DNA from: Linanthus parryae | Taxonomy: Eukaryota > Streptophyta > Magnoliopsida > Ericales > Polemoniaceae | Assembly (NCBI GenBank): GCA_023055425.1 | Contig: JALGPY010000001.1 | Span: 138,905,368-138,969,367 of the forward strand | Length of the DNA: 64,000 nt | Direction of reading: 5' to 3' | In this document: positions 33,897-46,804 of the stretch, one piece after another | Layout of the letters: each line of letters starts with the position of its first letter | Numbering within the stretch: the stretch's first letter is position 1 | Notes under the pieces: generated by a model | What the model was told of the DNA's origin: nothing | The model's database searches: none | What the model saw: the letters and a program-made list of their open reading frames with translations, nothing else | Program-made: the position numbers and the translations under genes

Positions 33897-36800
33897 AACA
33901 CATTTAATATTCGACAGCCACAACTTCCAGCACCTTCACCGTTTCCATTCCTTTCTTCAAAACAAAATCCATCAAGTACACTTAATAGAAAATACAATGA
34001 GGAGAAACTAACTTAAAATACTTATACAATGTCAGTAACGCATCAAACTCTTCAAAGACACTAAAGATTATAATTGTCATCAGAGTTTCACATCTCCTAC
34101 TCCTTCCCAAACCGGGCAATATCCACTACCAAACCAATACGAGCATAAAAATACTATAACATGACCTCAAGATACAACATGAACCCAAAACACTACCCAA
34201 AAAAAAGCAATCTCTATGTATTTCACATTCCCCATCCTTGAAATTAATCCCCATTTTCAACCTGAAAACAGAACAACTAACTCCATCCAAGCAAGGGTAA
34301 AATCTATTATGTAACGCTAGTGGGGCCTCTTAAAGTTTAACTCAAACATATGAAATTGAAAGTTGTTTTCTTTTCTAATTCAAATGGGTAGTTTCCGAAA
34401 AAGGAAGTAACAAGTGAAGTACACTAATTTTTTATATTTCAGTACATAAATTACTACTGGAGCAAACTGTCAAACAAAATTGTAAATAGGCTAAGTGGAA
34501 TTTAAAAAGAACATGGGAGGAGTTTATTCGATGAATTTGGAAAATGTGAAATCAAGCACGAGAATAAATTAAAATTGGAGGGAGAGTAAAGTTAGAAAGC
34601 CTAGATTTGGTTCTCATAGGATCTGAAATAATTTAGAAAAGCAAAAGATATAAGAGTATTAAAAGGCATGCACAAACTACAATGCTTCTCAAGCCTTAGA
34701 ATACTAGAAATATTCTTGAATCTTTGAAGCTATCTTTGGTCAGCATGTGAGAGCAAAAGAGGGATAGAAAGCTTGTTTAAAAGTAAAATAAACATATAGT
34801 AAGGTAATATTAAACAGTTTAGAGAACATGAAAATTTTAATGAGATGATACTCAGTTATTTTGAAACATAAACCTTGTCTAAAGACCCCACTCGTCATTT
34901 AATAGATCCCATTCCTGTCTTGTTAGGTTTATCAAGATTCCCGCACCATTTCACAACTATCTCCTACAGATTACAGCTCGATTAGCCATCACATCATACA
35001 TGCATCTTTTTCTGCCACTCTCATTTCAAACTTCACCTAATACTTTTCTCCACAGCCCATACCATCCCACAAACCCTTAAAAATGTCCTTGTAACATGAA
35101 TAACAACAACGGAGTGTAAAAAATACACTGAATTCAACACTCTGACTAATTTCCTTTCATTGAACTTTCTCCGCACGTCTAAACCCATAACATATAAACC
35201 CACAAAATTTGGAACATAAGATCAAAAGCACAACATTAAATGCAACTCTCCAACACCACAATTGAACCAAATAGGTCATTATACTCCCATTCCAAATACG
35301 ATTTCTCAGAACGATGATCATAACTAAGTCAAACCTCCGTTCTGTTTTTACACTCCTTTCGCATATTCCACGATTACCTTCCATTCTGGCATCCACAAAA
35401 TATTTCAAGCATATTATTTTTCCATACGGACAAACAAATCCCAAAACATCATCATCTCCATTCCAGATTGTCAAAATAAGGAAATAAAAAGAAAAAAACT
35501 CCCAGTCTGCACCAGAATTTAGTCCACCCTGATGTATGAAACAAACAAAATTCTAAATTATAGGAGGTAGATCTTCTTCCTCAAATTTTCTAACTCTCTT
35601 CTGCAACATTTACTCATAAATCTTCAAAACAAAAATATTGCCTTTAGAGCTCATTGAACTCCCTAAAGCACAATCTCTTTTACTTCCTCAACATTTCCTT
35701 TCCTTATCTATCATCTAGTTCTTCTAACAATTTCAAACCTAATCTAAGATCAGACAACTCTATACTTTTAACTTCTAAAATTACCAACTTAAATTACGTT
35801 CACATAATACCAAAAAATCCCCAATCCCCACATTTCCAATCAAAACGAAAATTTAGCTCATGTGAAGTTCCAACATTTATCCATCATAAACAAATCGACA
35901 TGTTTAATATTCGACAGCAAAAACTTCCAGCGCCTTCACAGCTTCCATTTTCTCTTCAAATCAAAATCTCCCAAGTACACATAATGCAAATACAATGAGG
36001 AGAAACTAACTTAAAATCATTATACTATGTCACTAACGCATCAAACTCTACACTAAAGATTATAACTGTCATCAAAGTTCCACAACTGCTACTTCTTCCC
36101 AAACCATGTTGCCAGAGGGCGTTATCCATTCCCACACCAATAGGAGCACAAAAATACTATAACATGACCTCAAGCTACAACCTCAACCCGAAACACTGCC
36201 CAAAAAAAGCCATCTCTATGTATTTCATATTCCCCATTCTTGATATTTGTCCCTCTTTCCAACTTGAAAACAGAACAACTAACTACACCCAAGCAAGGGT
36301 CAAGTCTATTATGTAACGCTAGTGGGACATCTTATAGTTTAACTCAAAAACATGAAATGGAAACGTTGTTTTCTTTTCTGATTCAAAAGGGAAGTTTCCG
36401 AAAAAGAAAGTTCCATGTAAAGTCCGCTTATTTTTAAACTTGTAGTACATAAATTCCTAGTGGAGCAAACTTTAAAGCAAAATTGTAAATTGACTAAGTG
36501 GAATTTAAAAGAATATGAAAGGAGTTTTATTCGGTGAATTTGGAAAATTTGAAATCAAGCACGAGAATAAATTAAAAATGAAGGTGAAGTAAAGTTAGAG
36601 AGGACAGATTTGGTTCTCATAGCATCTGAAATAATTTAGAAAAGAAAAAGATACTATAAGAGTATTAAAAGGTATGCACGAATTACAATGCTTGTCAAGG
36701 CTTAGAAAAGTAGTAAGGTAAGTATTAAAATATCTTTGGTCCGTATGTGAAAGCAAAAGAGGGAGAGAAAGCTTGTTGAAAAGTAAAATAAATAAGTAGT

Positions 36801-39800
36801 AAGGTAAAATTTAACAGTTTACAGAACAGGAAAATTTTACTGAGATGATACTCCGCAATTGTGAAACATAAAACTTGTCTAAAGACCCCACTCGTCATTT
36901 AATAGATCTCATTCATGTCTTGTTAGGTTTATCAAGATTCCTGCTCCATTTCAAAACTATCTCCCAGAGATTTAAGCTCGATTAGCCATCAAAGTTTTAC
37001 ATACATCTTTTCTGCCACTCTTATTTCCAACTTCACCAAATCCTTTTCTCCACAGTCTATACCATCCCATAAACCCTTAAAAATGTATTTGTAACATGAA
37101 TAACAACCAAGTGCCCAAAAATACACTAAATTGAACACTCCACCTTTGTTCCTTTCATTGAATTTTCTCCACTTCTTCTAAACCCAGAACATATAAAATC
37201 ACACAATTTTGAACATAAGATCTAAAACACAACATGAAATGCAAGTCTCTGACACCACAATTGAACCAAATAGGTCATAGTACTCCCATTCCAAAGACCC
37301 TCTTCTCAGAAAAATGATGATAACCAAGTCAAACTCGTTCTCTTTCTTTTCTGTTTTTACCCTCCTTTTCTCACATATTCCACAATTTCCTTCCATTCTA
37401 GAATTCATAAAACATTTCAAGCATATTGTTTTCTCCTGCATACAAATAAATCCCAACACATGATCATCTCCATTCCAGATTGTCAAAATCAGGTAATAAA
37501 TAAAACTTCCATTATGAACCAGAATTAGTCCCCTGATGCAGGATCAAAGAAAATTCTAAATCATAGGAGGTAGATCTTCCTCCTCAAATGTTCTAACACG
37601 TTCAGGAGCACCTCCTCATAAATATTCAAAACAAAAATACTGTCTTAAAAGCCCCTTAAACTCCCTAAAGCACAATCTCACTTACTTCCTTAACATTCCC
37701 TTCCATTGCCTATCATGTTCTTCTTCCAAGAATTTTATTCCTAATCTAAGTTCAGACAACTCTATACTTTTAACTTCTGAAATAACTAACTGAAATTAGG
37801 TTCACCTAATACCACAAAATCCACAATGTCCAATCAAAACGAAAATAATAGTTTATATGAGGTTCCAATACTTATCTGTCATAAACAAATGAACACGTTT
37901 AATATTCGACAGCCACAACTTCCAGCACCTTCACCGTTTCCATTCCTTTCTTCAAAACAAAATCCCTCAAGTACACTTAATAAAAAATACAGTGAGGAGA
38001 AACTAACTTAAAATCCTTATACAATGTCAGAAACGCATCAAACTCTTCAAAGACACTAAAGATTATAATTGTACTCAAAGTTTCACATCTCCTACTCCAT
38101 CCTTAACCGGGCAATATCCACTACCAAACCAATACGAGCATAAAAATACTATAACATGACCTCAAGCTACAACATGAACCCAAAACACTGCCCAAAAAAA
38201 GCCATCTCTACGTATTTCACATTCCCCATCCCTGACATTAATCCACCTTTTCAACCTAAAAACTCAACAACTAACTCCATCCAAGCAAGGGTAAAATCTG
38301 TTATGTAACGCTAGTGGGGCCTCTTAAAGTTTAACTCAAACATATGAAATTGAAAAGTTGTTTTCTTTTCTAATTCAAATGGGTAGTTTCCAAAAAAGGA
38401 AGTAACAAGTGAAGTACGCTTAGTTTTTAAATTTCAGTACATAAATTCCTATTGGAGCGAACTGTAAAACAAAATTGTAAATAGGCTAAGTGGAATTTAA
38501 AAAGAATATGGGAGGAGTTTATTCGATGAATTTGGAAAATGTGAAATCAAGCACAAGAATAAACTTAAAAATGAAGGGAGAGTAAAGTTAGAAAGCCTAG
38601 ATTTGGTTCTCATAGCATCTGAAATAATTTAGAAAAGCAAAAGATATAAGAGTATTAAAAGGCATGCACGAATTACAAGGCTTAGAATACTAGAAATATT
38701 CTTGAATCTTTGATGCTATCTTTGGTCAGCATGTGAGAGCAAAAGAGGTAGAGAAAGCTTGTTTAAAAGTAAAATAAACATATAGTAAGCAATATTAAAC
38801 AGTTTAGAGAACATGAAAATTTTACTGAGATGATACTCGGTTATTTTGAAACATAAAACTTGTCTAAAGACCCCACTCGTCATTTAATAGATCCCATTCC
38901 TGTCTTGTTAGGTTTATCAAGATTCCCGCACCATTTCACAACTATCTCCCAGAGATTACAGCTCGATTAGCCATCACAGTCTTACATGCATCTTTTTCTC
39001 CACCATCCATACCATCCCACAAACCCTTAAATATATCTACGTAACATGAATAACAACAACGGAGTGTCCAAAAATTCACTGAATTCAACACTCCGACTTT
39101 TTTCCTTTCATTGAACTTTCTCCACAGTTCACACGTCTAAACCCAGAACATAGGATCAAAAACACAACATTAAATGCAACTCTCCAACACCACAATTGAA
39201 CCAAATAGGTCATTGTACTCCCATTCCAAATACCATTTCTCAAAACGATGATCATAACTAAGTCAAACCTCCGTTCTGTTTTTACACTCCTTTCGCATAT
39301 TCCACGATTACCTTCCATTCTGGCATCCACAAAATATTTCTTGCATATTATTTTTTCATACGTACAAACAAATCCCAAAACATCATCATCTACATTCCAG
39401 ATTATCAAAATAAAATTCTAAATCATAGGAGGTAGATCTTCTTCCTCAAAATTTTTAACACGCGTCTGCAGCACCTACTCAAAAATCTTCAAAACAAAAA
39501 TATTGTCTTTAGAGCTCCTTGAACTCCCTAAAGCACAATCTCTCTTACTTCCACAACATTTCCTTTCCTTGCCTATCCTCTAGTTCTTCTAACAATTTTA
39601 CTCCTAATCTAAGTTCAGACAACTCTATACTTTTAACTTCTAAAATTACTAACTGAAATTACGTTCACATAATACCACAAAATCCCCCCCATATCCAATC
39701 AAAACAAAAATATAGCTCATATGAAGCTCCAACACTTATCCATCATAAACTAATTTAATGTTCCACCGCCAAAACTTCCACGCCTTCACCGCTTCCATTC

Positions 39801-41768
39801 CTTTCATCAAATCAAAATCCCCCAAGTACACTTAATGCAAATTCATTGAGGAGAAACTAACTTAAAACTCTTATACTATGTCACTAACGCTGTAACGCAC
39901 CAAACTCTTCAAAGACACTAAAAATTATAATTGTCATCAAAGTTTCACAACTGCTACTCCTTCCCGAACCATGTTCCAGAGGGCGTTATCCATTACCAAA
40001 CCAATAGGAGCAAAAAAATACTATAACATGACCTCAAGCTACAACATGAACCCAAAACACTGCCCAAAAAAAGCTGACTATATGTATTTCACATTCCCCA
40101 TCCTTGATATTAGTCCCCCTTTCCAACCCGAAAAAAGAAAAACTAACTACACCCAAGCAAGGGTCAAGTCAATTATGTAACGCTAGTGGGGCATCTTAAA
40201 GTTTAACTCAAAAACATTAAATTAAAACGTTATTTTCTTTTCTGATTCAAATGGGATGTTTCCGAAAAAGGAAGTTACGTGTATTTTTAAACTTGTAGTA
40301 CATAAATTCCTATTAGAGCAAACTTTAAAGCAAAATTGTAAATAGGCCAAGTGAAATTTAACAAGAAATGGGAGGAGTTTTATTCGGTGAATTTGGAATG
40401 TGACATCAAGCACGAGAACAAATTAAAAATGAAGGTGGAGTGAAGTTAGAGAGGATAGATGTTGTTCTCATAGAATCTGAAATAATTTAAGAAAAATATA
40501 TATAAGAGTATTAAGAGGCATGGAAGAATTACAATGCTTGTCAAGGCTTATAATACTTGAAATGTTCTTGAATCTTTGAAACTATCTTTGGTCAGCATGT
40601 GAAAGGAAAAGAGGGAGAGAAAGCTTGTTGAAAAGTAAAATAAATATACAGTAATGTAAAATTTAATAGTTTAAGGGAACATGACACTTTTAATGAGAAG
40701 ATACTCCGTTATTTTGAAACCTAAATATTTTCTAAAGACCCCACTCGTCATTTAATAGATCCCATTTCTGTCTTGTTAGATTTATCAAGATTTCTGCTCT
40801 ATTTCAAAACTATCTCCAAGAGATTACAGCTCGATTAGCCATCAAAGTCATACATGCATCTTTTTCTGCCACTCTTATTTCAAACTACACCTAATCCTTT
40901 TCTCTACAGTCCATACCATCCCACAAACCCTTAAAAATGTCTTTGTAACATGAATAACAATCAAGTGTCCAAAAATAGACTGAATTCAACACTCCGCCTT
41001 GTTTCTTTTCATTGAACTTTCTCCACACATCTAAACCCAGAACATATAAACACACATAATTTGTAACATAAGATCCAAAACACGACATGAAATGCAAGTC
41101 TCCAACACCACAATTGAACCAAATAGGGCAAATACTCTGGTTCCAAAGACCATTTTCTCATAAGGATGATGATAACTAAGTCAAACCCGTTCTCTTTCTG
41201 TTCACTTTTTACCCTCATTTCGCATATTCCACGATTTCCTTCCATTTTAGCATCCATAAAACATTTCAAGCAAATTATTTTTTCATACATACAAACATAT
41301 CCCAAAACAGCATCATCTTCATTCCGAAATTAAAAAACTTCCACTCTGCACCAGAATTTAGTCCCCCTATGTATGAACAAATAAAATTCTAAATCATAGG
41401 AGGAAGATCTTCCTCAAATTTTCTAACACGTTCTGCAGCACCTACTCATAAATCTTCAAACACAAATACTGTCTTTAAAGCTTCTTGAACTCCCTAAAGC
41501 ACAATCTCACTTACTTCCTCAACATTCCCTTTCATTGCCTATCATGTTCTTCTTCTAAGAATTTTACTCCTAATCTAAGTTCAGAATACTATATACTTTA
41601 ACTTCTAAAATAACTAACTGAAATTAGGTTCTCATAATACCACAAAATCCACCCTATCCAATCAAACAAAAATATAGTTCATATGAAGTTCCAATACTTA
41701 TCTGTCATAAACTAATCAACACGTTAAATATTCGACAGCTACAACTTCCTGCACCTTCACCGTTTCCA

Positions 41769-41886
41769 TGTTGAACTCAATAATTGAATTGAATAATAAA
41801 CAAGCTAATACACAGGGTTTTTATAAACTGAGATAAGGACTATAAACGTAAATACTAATTCTGACTAATTACTATTATGTCCTATA
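41769..41886 (-). repeat. 3' LTR of the young Copia
   Basis: 118 bp, starting TGTTGAACTC and ending CCTATA on the plus strand. It is identical to the partner at 43782-43899 by eye. Confidence 0.93.
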
Positions 41887-43513
41887 CGCCCCCGCAAGGT
41901 GGAGGATCTAGTCGATACTCCAAGCTTGGACCGTAATGAAAGAAAAGGCCCTCGAGAGAGAGGCTTGGTGAGACAATCAGCAAGCTGGTCCGCAGAAGAA
42001 ACAGAGACACACGAAGAATGCCGGCGTGAATTTGTTCACGAACAAAATGAAAATCAAGGGCCACGTGCTTCATTCGAGAGTGAAACACCGGATTTGAACA
42101 GACGTAGTTGGTGCCCATGTTGTCACAGTAAATGACTGGTGCGGAGGGCAAAGGACCACCAAGCTCAGCAAGAAGAGAGCAAAGCCAACGAATCTCAGCT
42201 GACGCACCAGCAACAGCCCGATACTCAGCCTCAGTAGATGATCGAGCAACCGTGCGTTGTTTCTTCGAGCTCCATGAGATGGGAGAGCCACCAAGATACA
42301 CCAAGTAACCAGAGGTGGAGGTATAGTCATCCTTGTCTCCTGCCCAGTCAGCATCAGAGAACGCATATAGTGTATGAGGACCACGACGAAGCACCAAACC
42401 ATGATCAGCTGTCCCATGGAGGTACCGTAGCAGACGTTTGACTGCATTCCAATGAGCTGTAGTAGGCCTGTGCATGAACTGAGAAAGGCGGTTAACCGCA
42501 AAGGAGATATCAGGACGAGTGAGAGAGAGATACTGAAGACTTCCAACAGCCATCCGATATTGCTTTGCATCTGACAGAGCTGTACCACTGTTAACCGTAA
42601 GAGCAGCAGAAGTATCCATAGGCGTCTGCACCGGGTTGGCCGCAGACATGCCAAGGCGGTGAAGAAGGTCAAGGATGTACTTCTGCTGTGACAGGAGCAA
42701 ACCCTCCGGATGCTGTAAAACCTCAACTCCAAGAAAGTAAGATAAATCACCAAGATCTTTAAGCGAAAACCTGCGAGAGAGATCCAGGATACACTGCTGA
42801 ACAGATGATGCATCAGATCCGGTAATAACAATATCATCCACATACACGAGCAAATACAGGATGATGCCCGAGTGACGATAAATAAACAATGATGTGTCAG
42901 CACGAGAGTTAACAAATCCCTGCTGAAGTAGAAACGAGCGGAGTTCGGCGTACCATGCTCTGGGGGCCTGTTTGAGGCCATAGATCGCCTTATTGAGGCG
43001 ACAGACATGATGGGGACGATCCTGATCCACAAAACCAGGGGGTTGCTGCATGTAGACCTGCTCATGGAGAGAACCCTGAAGAAAAGCATTGTTAACATCC
43101 AACTGCTTAATGGACCATTGCTGAGAGATGGCTATAGAGAGGACTAGACGAATGGTAGAAGGCTTGACCACTGGACTGAGAGTGTCATGATAGTCAATAC
43201 CAGGCCTCTGATGAAATCCTTTGGCAACCAGGCGTGCCTTGTAGCGGTCAATAGAACCATCAGGCTTTCGCTTAATGCGAAACACCCACCTGCAGCCAAC
43301 CACATTAGTAGAACGAACAGGCAAAACGAGATCCCAGGTATTATTCTGAACCAAGGCATCTAACTCTGCTGCCATAGCGGCTCTCCACTGTGGGTGCCGA
43401 AGAGCCTCAGTGACTGAAGTGGGTTCACTATCTTTATCAGTGGTGGGAAGAATAGCATGGAAGGTATATCTAGGGTTGGCCTTAAGAGTGCCATCGCGTG
43501 ACCTGGTGACCAT
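41882..43513 (-). CDS. Copia reverse transcriptase-RNase H, long frame, C-terminus shifted
   Basis: The 543-codon frame begins inside the linker before the reverse transcriptase (the words HPMVTRS lie at the start of the conserved part, so the Met is not a true start). Landmarks in order are HPQWRAAMAAELDAL, NNTWDLV, KRKPDGSIDRYKARLVAKGF, LDVNNAFLQGSL, QPPGF, YGLKQAPRAWY, the catalytic YVDDI, FSLKDLGDLSYFLGVEV, SLQYLSLTRPDISFAVN, and RNase H words FSDADWAGDKDDY and SSTEAEYRA. Near the end a one-base shift takes it out of the standard terminal frame (the usual ADQLAD-LTK words are in the neighbouring frame), and the stop falls inside the LTR. The enzyme would copy element RNA into cDNA; the missing gag and integrase mean it could not act alone. 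Confidence 0.92.
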   Translation of the reverse strand: MVTRSRDGTLKANPRYTFHAILPTTDKDSEPTSVTEALRHPQWRAAMAAELDALVQNNTWDLVLPVRSTNVVGCRWVFRIKRKPDGSIDRYKARLVAKGFHQRPGIDYHDTLSPVVKPSTIRLVLSIAISQQWSIKQLDVNNAFLQGSLHEQVYMQQPPGFVDQDRPHHVCRLNKAIYGLKQAPRAWYAELRSFLLQQGFVNSRADTSLFIYRHSGIILYLLVYVDDIVITGSDASSVQQCILDLSRRFSLKDLGDLSYFLGVEVLQHPEGLLLSQQKYILDLLHRLGMSAANPVQTPMDTSAALTVNSGTALSDAKQYRMAVGSLQYLSLTRPDISFAVNRLSQFMHRPTTAHWNAVKRLLRYLHGTADHGLVLRRGPHTLYAFSDADWAGDKDDYTSTSGYLVYLGGSPISWSSKKQRTVARSSTEAEYRAVAGASAEIRWLCSLLAELGGPLPSAPVIYCDNMGTNYVCSNPVFHSRMKHVALDFHFVREQIHAGILRVSLFLLRTSLLIVSPSLSLEGLFFHYGPSLEYRLDPPPCGGV

Positions 43514-43769
43514 AGGATGCGAGGCGACAGGCGGAGGAGCAGCAGGCTGAGGGGCAGGGTGTTGGATGGGAGGAGGCTCGGCTTGGAGGTGGCTACTCCT
43601 TCATCAAAGTTAGAACGAACAGGCAAAGGGCCACAGCCTTGGAGGTGCGCTGGAGCACTGCTGTCGGCGACGAAGACCGACGCTGATTGGACTGAGAAGA
43701 ACAGAGGGAACGACGTTGACGATGGTCGATCCTCGTGAAAAAAAAATCAGACTTGAGGGTTTAGAACCC

Positions 43770-43781
43770 GCTCTGATACCA
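43770..43781 (-). promoter_or_regulatory. Copia primer-binding site
   Basis: The minus strand reads TGGTATCAGAGC directly inside the 5' LTR. Confidence 0.92.
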
Positions 43782-43899
43782 TGTTGAACTCAATAATTGA
43801 ATTGAATAATAAACAAGCTAATACACAGGGTTTTTATAAACTGAGATAAGGACTATAAACGTAAATACTAATTCTGACTAATTACTATTATGTCCTATA
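43782..43899 (-). repeat. 5' LTR of the young Copia
   Basis: 118 bp, identical to 41769-41886, followed by the TTCCA target duplication. Confidence 0.93.
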
Positions 43900-44064
43900 T
43901 TCCATTCCTTTCTTCGAATCAAAATCCCCCAAGTACACTAAATGCAAGATACAACGAGTAGAAACTAACTTAAAATCCTTATACTATGTCGGTGACGCAT
44001 CAAACTCTTCAAAGACACTAAAGATTGTAACTGCCATCAAAGTTGGCTACTCCTTCCCAAACCA

Positions 44065-44252
44065 CAGGGGCGGAGCTAGAGTGCGGCACGGTAAGGCACA
44101 TGCCGCACCCCAACTTTGAAAAACAACACTATTACCCCTACATTTTACTAAAATTTTCAATAGTGCCTCATGTAAAATTATAAAAATGCCCTACCTTTAT
44201 TCAAAACATCCACTTGTGCCCCAGTACTTACTCATTCCTAACTCTGCCTCTG
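44065..44252. mobile_element. hAT-like MITE (188 bp)
   Basis: The left end CAGGGGCGGAGCTAG and the right end CTAACTCTGCCTCTG form an imperfect terminal inverted repeat of the plant hAT kind. A perfect 8-bp target duplication CCAAACCA flanks it at 44057-44064 and 44253-44260. The interior is AT-rich with no coding capacity. It is missing from the same position in the other array units. Confidence 0.92.
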
Positions 44253-46676
44253 CCAAACCATGTTGCCAACGGGCGTTATCCACCACCAAACCAATACGAG
44301 CACAAAAATACTATAACATGACCTCAAGCTACAACATAATCCCAAAACACTACCCAAAAGAAAGCCATCTTCATGTATTTCACGTATTTCACACTTCCAT
44401 CCCAAAACACTGCAGCTTCATATTTATCCCCTTTCCATCCCGAAAACAAAACAACTAATTCATCCCAAGCAAGGATCGATCTATTATGTAACGTTAGTGG
44501 GCCATTTTAAAACTTAAAAAAGAAAGAAAAGAAAGTGAATTTGTAAAGTAGTTTAGATTCTTATTCAAATTGGAGGTTTCAAACAAATAAAGTAACATGA
44601 ACTGTCTGTTAATCTTTAAAAACTGCATTACAAAGATTCCCATTGGAGAGAACTTGATAACAAAATTGTAAATAGAAAAAGTGGAATTTAATCGGTAATT
44701 TGGGCGAATGTAAAATCAAGTGCCTGGAAAAAATTAGGATATGAATGTAGAATAAAGTTAGAAAGGAAAGATTTCATAACTTAAAATATATAATAAAAAA
44801 TAAAATATAGAAAAAGCATGCACAAATTACACTGCTGGTCAGTATATGAGGAAGAGAAAACTGGTAAAAGTAAAAAAATAATAGTAGGTTGATAGGAATT
44901 TTTTTTTTTTTTTTTTTATGGAAAGATTGATAGGAAATGTTGATTGAGATAAGACTCCGTAATCTTGAAACTTAAGCCTCTCTAAAGACCCACTCCTCGT
45001 TTAATATATCACATTCCAGTTGAGTTAGATTTATCAAGCTTCCCATTCCATTTCAAGACGATCACCCCGTCTCGCTTGTAACTACGTCCTTCTCAATCAA
45101 ATAACTTCATCATACAATAGAGTGACACACCAGACAGGATACAATGACCAATCAAAATGAAATATAGTCCAAATAAAGTTCTACCATAAACTAATCAAAA
45201 CGTTAAATATTCTAGAGCCACAACATCCAGGCACCTTCACCACTTCCATTCCTTTCTTCAAATCAAAATAACCCAAATACACTCAAAGCAAAATACAATG
45301 AGGAGAAACAAACTTTAAATCCTTATATTATGTCAGTAGCGCATCAAACTCTTCAGAGACACTAAAGATTATAACTGTCATCAAAGTTTCACAACTGCTA
45401 CTGCTTCCCAAACCATGTTGCCAACGGGCGTTATCCACTACCAAACCAATACTAGCTCATAATATGACGTCAGGCTACAACATGAACCCCAAACACTGCC
45501 AAAAAAAGCCATCTCAATCTATTTCACACTCCCCATTCTTGATATTAGTCCCCATTTCCAATGTGAAAACAGAATAACTCCACCTAAGCAAAGGTCAAGT
45601 CTATTATGAAAAGCTAGTGGAGCCTTTTAAAGTTTAACTAAAAAACATGAAATTAAAAAGTTGTTTTTTTTCTGATTCAAATGGGAAGTTTCCGAAAAAG
45701 GAAGTAACATGTAAAGTCCGCTTATTTTTAAAATTGTAGTACCTAAATTCCTATTGGACCAAACATTAAAGCAAAATCGTAAATAGGCTAATTGGAATTT
45801 AAAAAGAATATGGGAGGAGTTTATTCGGTGTATTTGGAAAATGGGAAAATGAAGGTAGAGTGAAGTTACAAAGGATAGATTTGGTTCTCATAGCATATGA
45901 AATAATGTAGAAAGAAGAAGTTATAAGGGTATTAAAAGGCATGCACAAATTACAATGTTTGTCAAGGCTTAGATACTTGAAATATTCTTGAATCTTTGAA
46001 ATATCTTTGGTCAGCATGTGAAAGCAAAAGAGGGAGAGAAAGCTTGTTGAAAAGTAAAATAATTTAATAAGGTAAATGTAATTTTTTAGAGAAGGGGAAA
46101 ATTTTGATGAGATCATACACCGTATTTTGAAACATAAATCTTGTCTAAAGACCCCACTCATCATTTAATAGATCACATCCATGTCTTGTTAGGTTTATCA
46201 AGATTCCTGCTCCATTTCAAAACTACCTCCCAGAGATTACATCTCGATTAGCCATCAAAGTTTTACATGCATCTTTTTCTGCCACTCTCATTTCCAACTT
46301 CACCTAAACTTCATATCTGCACCAGAATTTAGTCCCCCTGATGTATGAACAAATAAATTTCTAACGTTAGATCTTCCTCTCAAATTTTCTAACACGCTTC
46401 TGCAGCACCTACTCGTAAATCTTCAAAACAAAAATATTGTCTTTAGTGCTCCTTGAACTCCCTAAAGCACAATCTCTATTAGTTCCTCAACATTGCCTTT
46501 CATTGCCTATCCTCTAGTTCTTCCAACAATTTTACTCCTATTCTAAGTTCAGACAACTCTTTAATTTTAACTCCTAAAAGAACAAACCGAAATTAGGTAC
46601 CAGCACAATACCAAATTGGGTCATTACTCACCCAACCAACAGTACGAGAAAGAACTAACAACATTATACACAGATC

Positions 46677-46804
46677 CAATAATTTACCTTATATCGCTAG
46701 CCTACTTCCTAATAATCTCTTAGGATGGCTAAGATTAACCCAATAATTTACCTTATATCGCTAGCCTACTTCCTAATAATCTCTTATAATGGCTAAGATT
46801 AACT
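46677..46804. repeat. 64-bp tandem duplication
   Basis: Units at 46677-46740 and 46741-46804 share CAATAATTTACC, TATATCGCTAGCCTACTTCC and TGGCTAAGATTAAC. They differ at about two bases. Confidence 0.92.

Larger units (their letters stand above)
41769..43899 (-). mobile_element. Young Copia retrotransposon with identical 118-bp LTRs, internally deleted
   Basis: LTRs 41769-41886 and 43782-43899 read base for base the same, and the target duplication TTCCA flanks them (41764-41768, 43900-43904). The primer site TGGTATCAGAGC lies at 43781-43770 on the minus strand. Between the leader and the reverse transcriptase there is no gag, protease or integrase, so the copy is a deletion derivative that inserted recently. 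Its target site is an array unit. The same family appears at 21867-23070 in a more reduced and older form. Confidence 0.92.
26562..46640. repeat. Tandem array of a unit of about 1.9-2.0 kb (about nine copies)
   Basis: A common landmark, GGTAGATCTTCC followed by TCAAATTTTCTAACACG, recurs at 28181, 31229, 33224, 35566, 37569, 39431, 41402 and 46370. After removing inserted elements the spacings are 1897, 1995, 2000, 2003, 1862 and 1971 bp. A partial unit starts the array at 26562, and a rearranged partial unit (44000-45110) precedes the last one. Every unit holds the same series of words, for example AACTTCCAGCACCTTCACC, GTAACGCTAGTGGGGC and GACCCCACTCGTCATTTAAT. No frame is conserved: minus-strand frames of 60-118 residues exist in most units but change length and frame from copy to copy. 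I cannot identify the source of the unit. Confidence 0.92.

Noticed and set aside
32629..39408. Minus-strand frames of about 95-118 residues recurring in array units
   Set aside because: They recur because the DNA is tandemly repeated. Lengths and frames differ between units, and no domain is recognisable, so protein selection is not supported.
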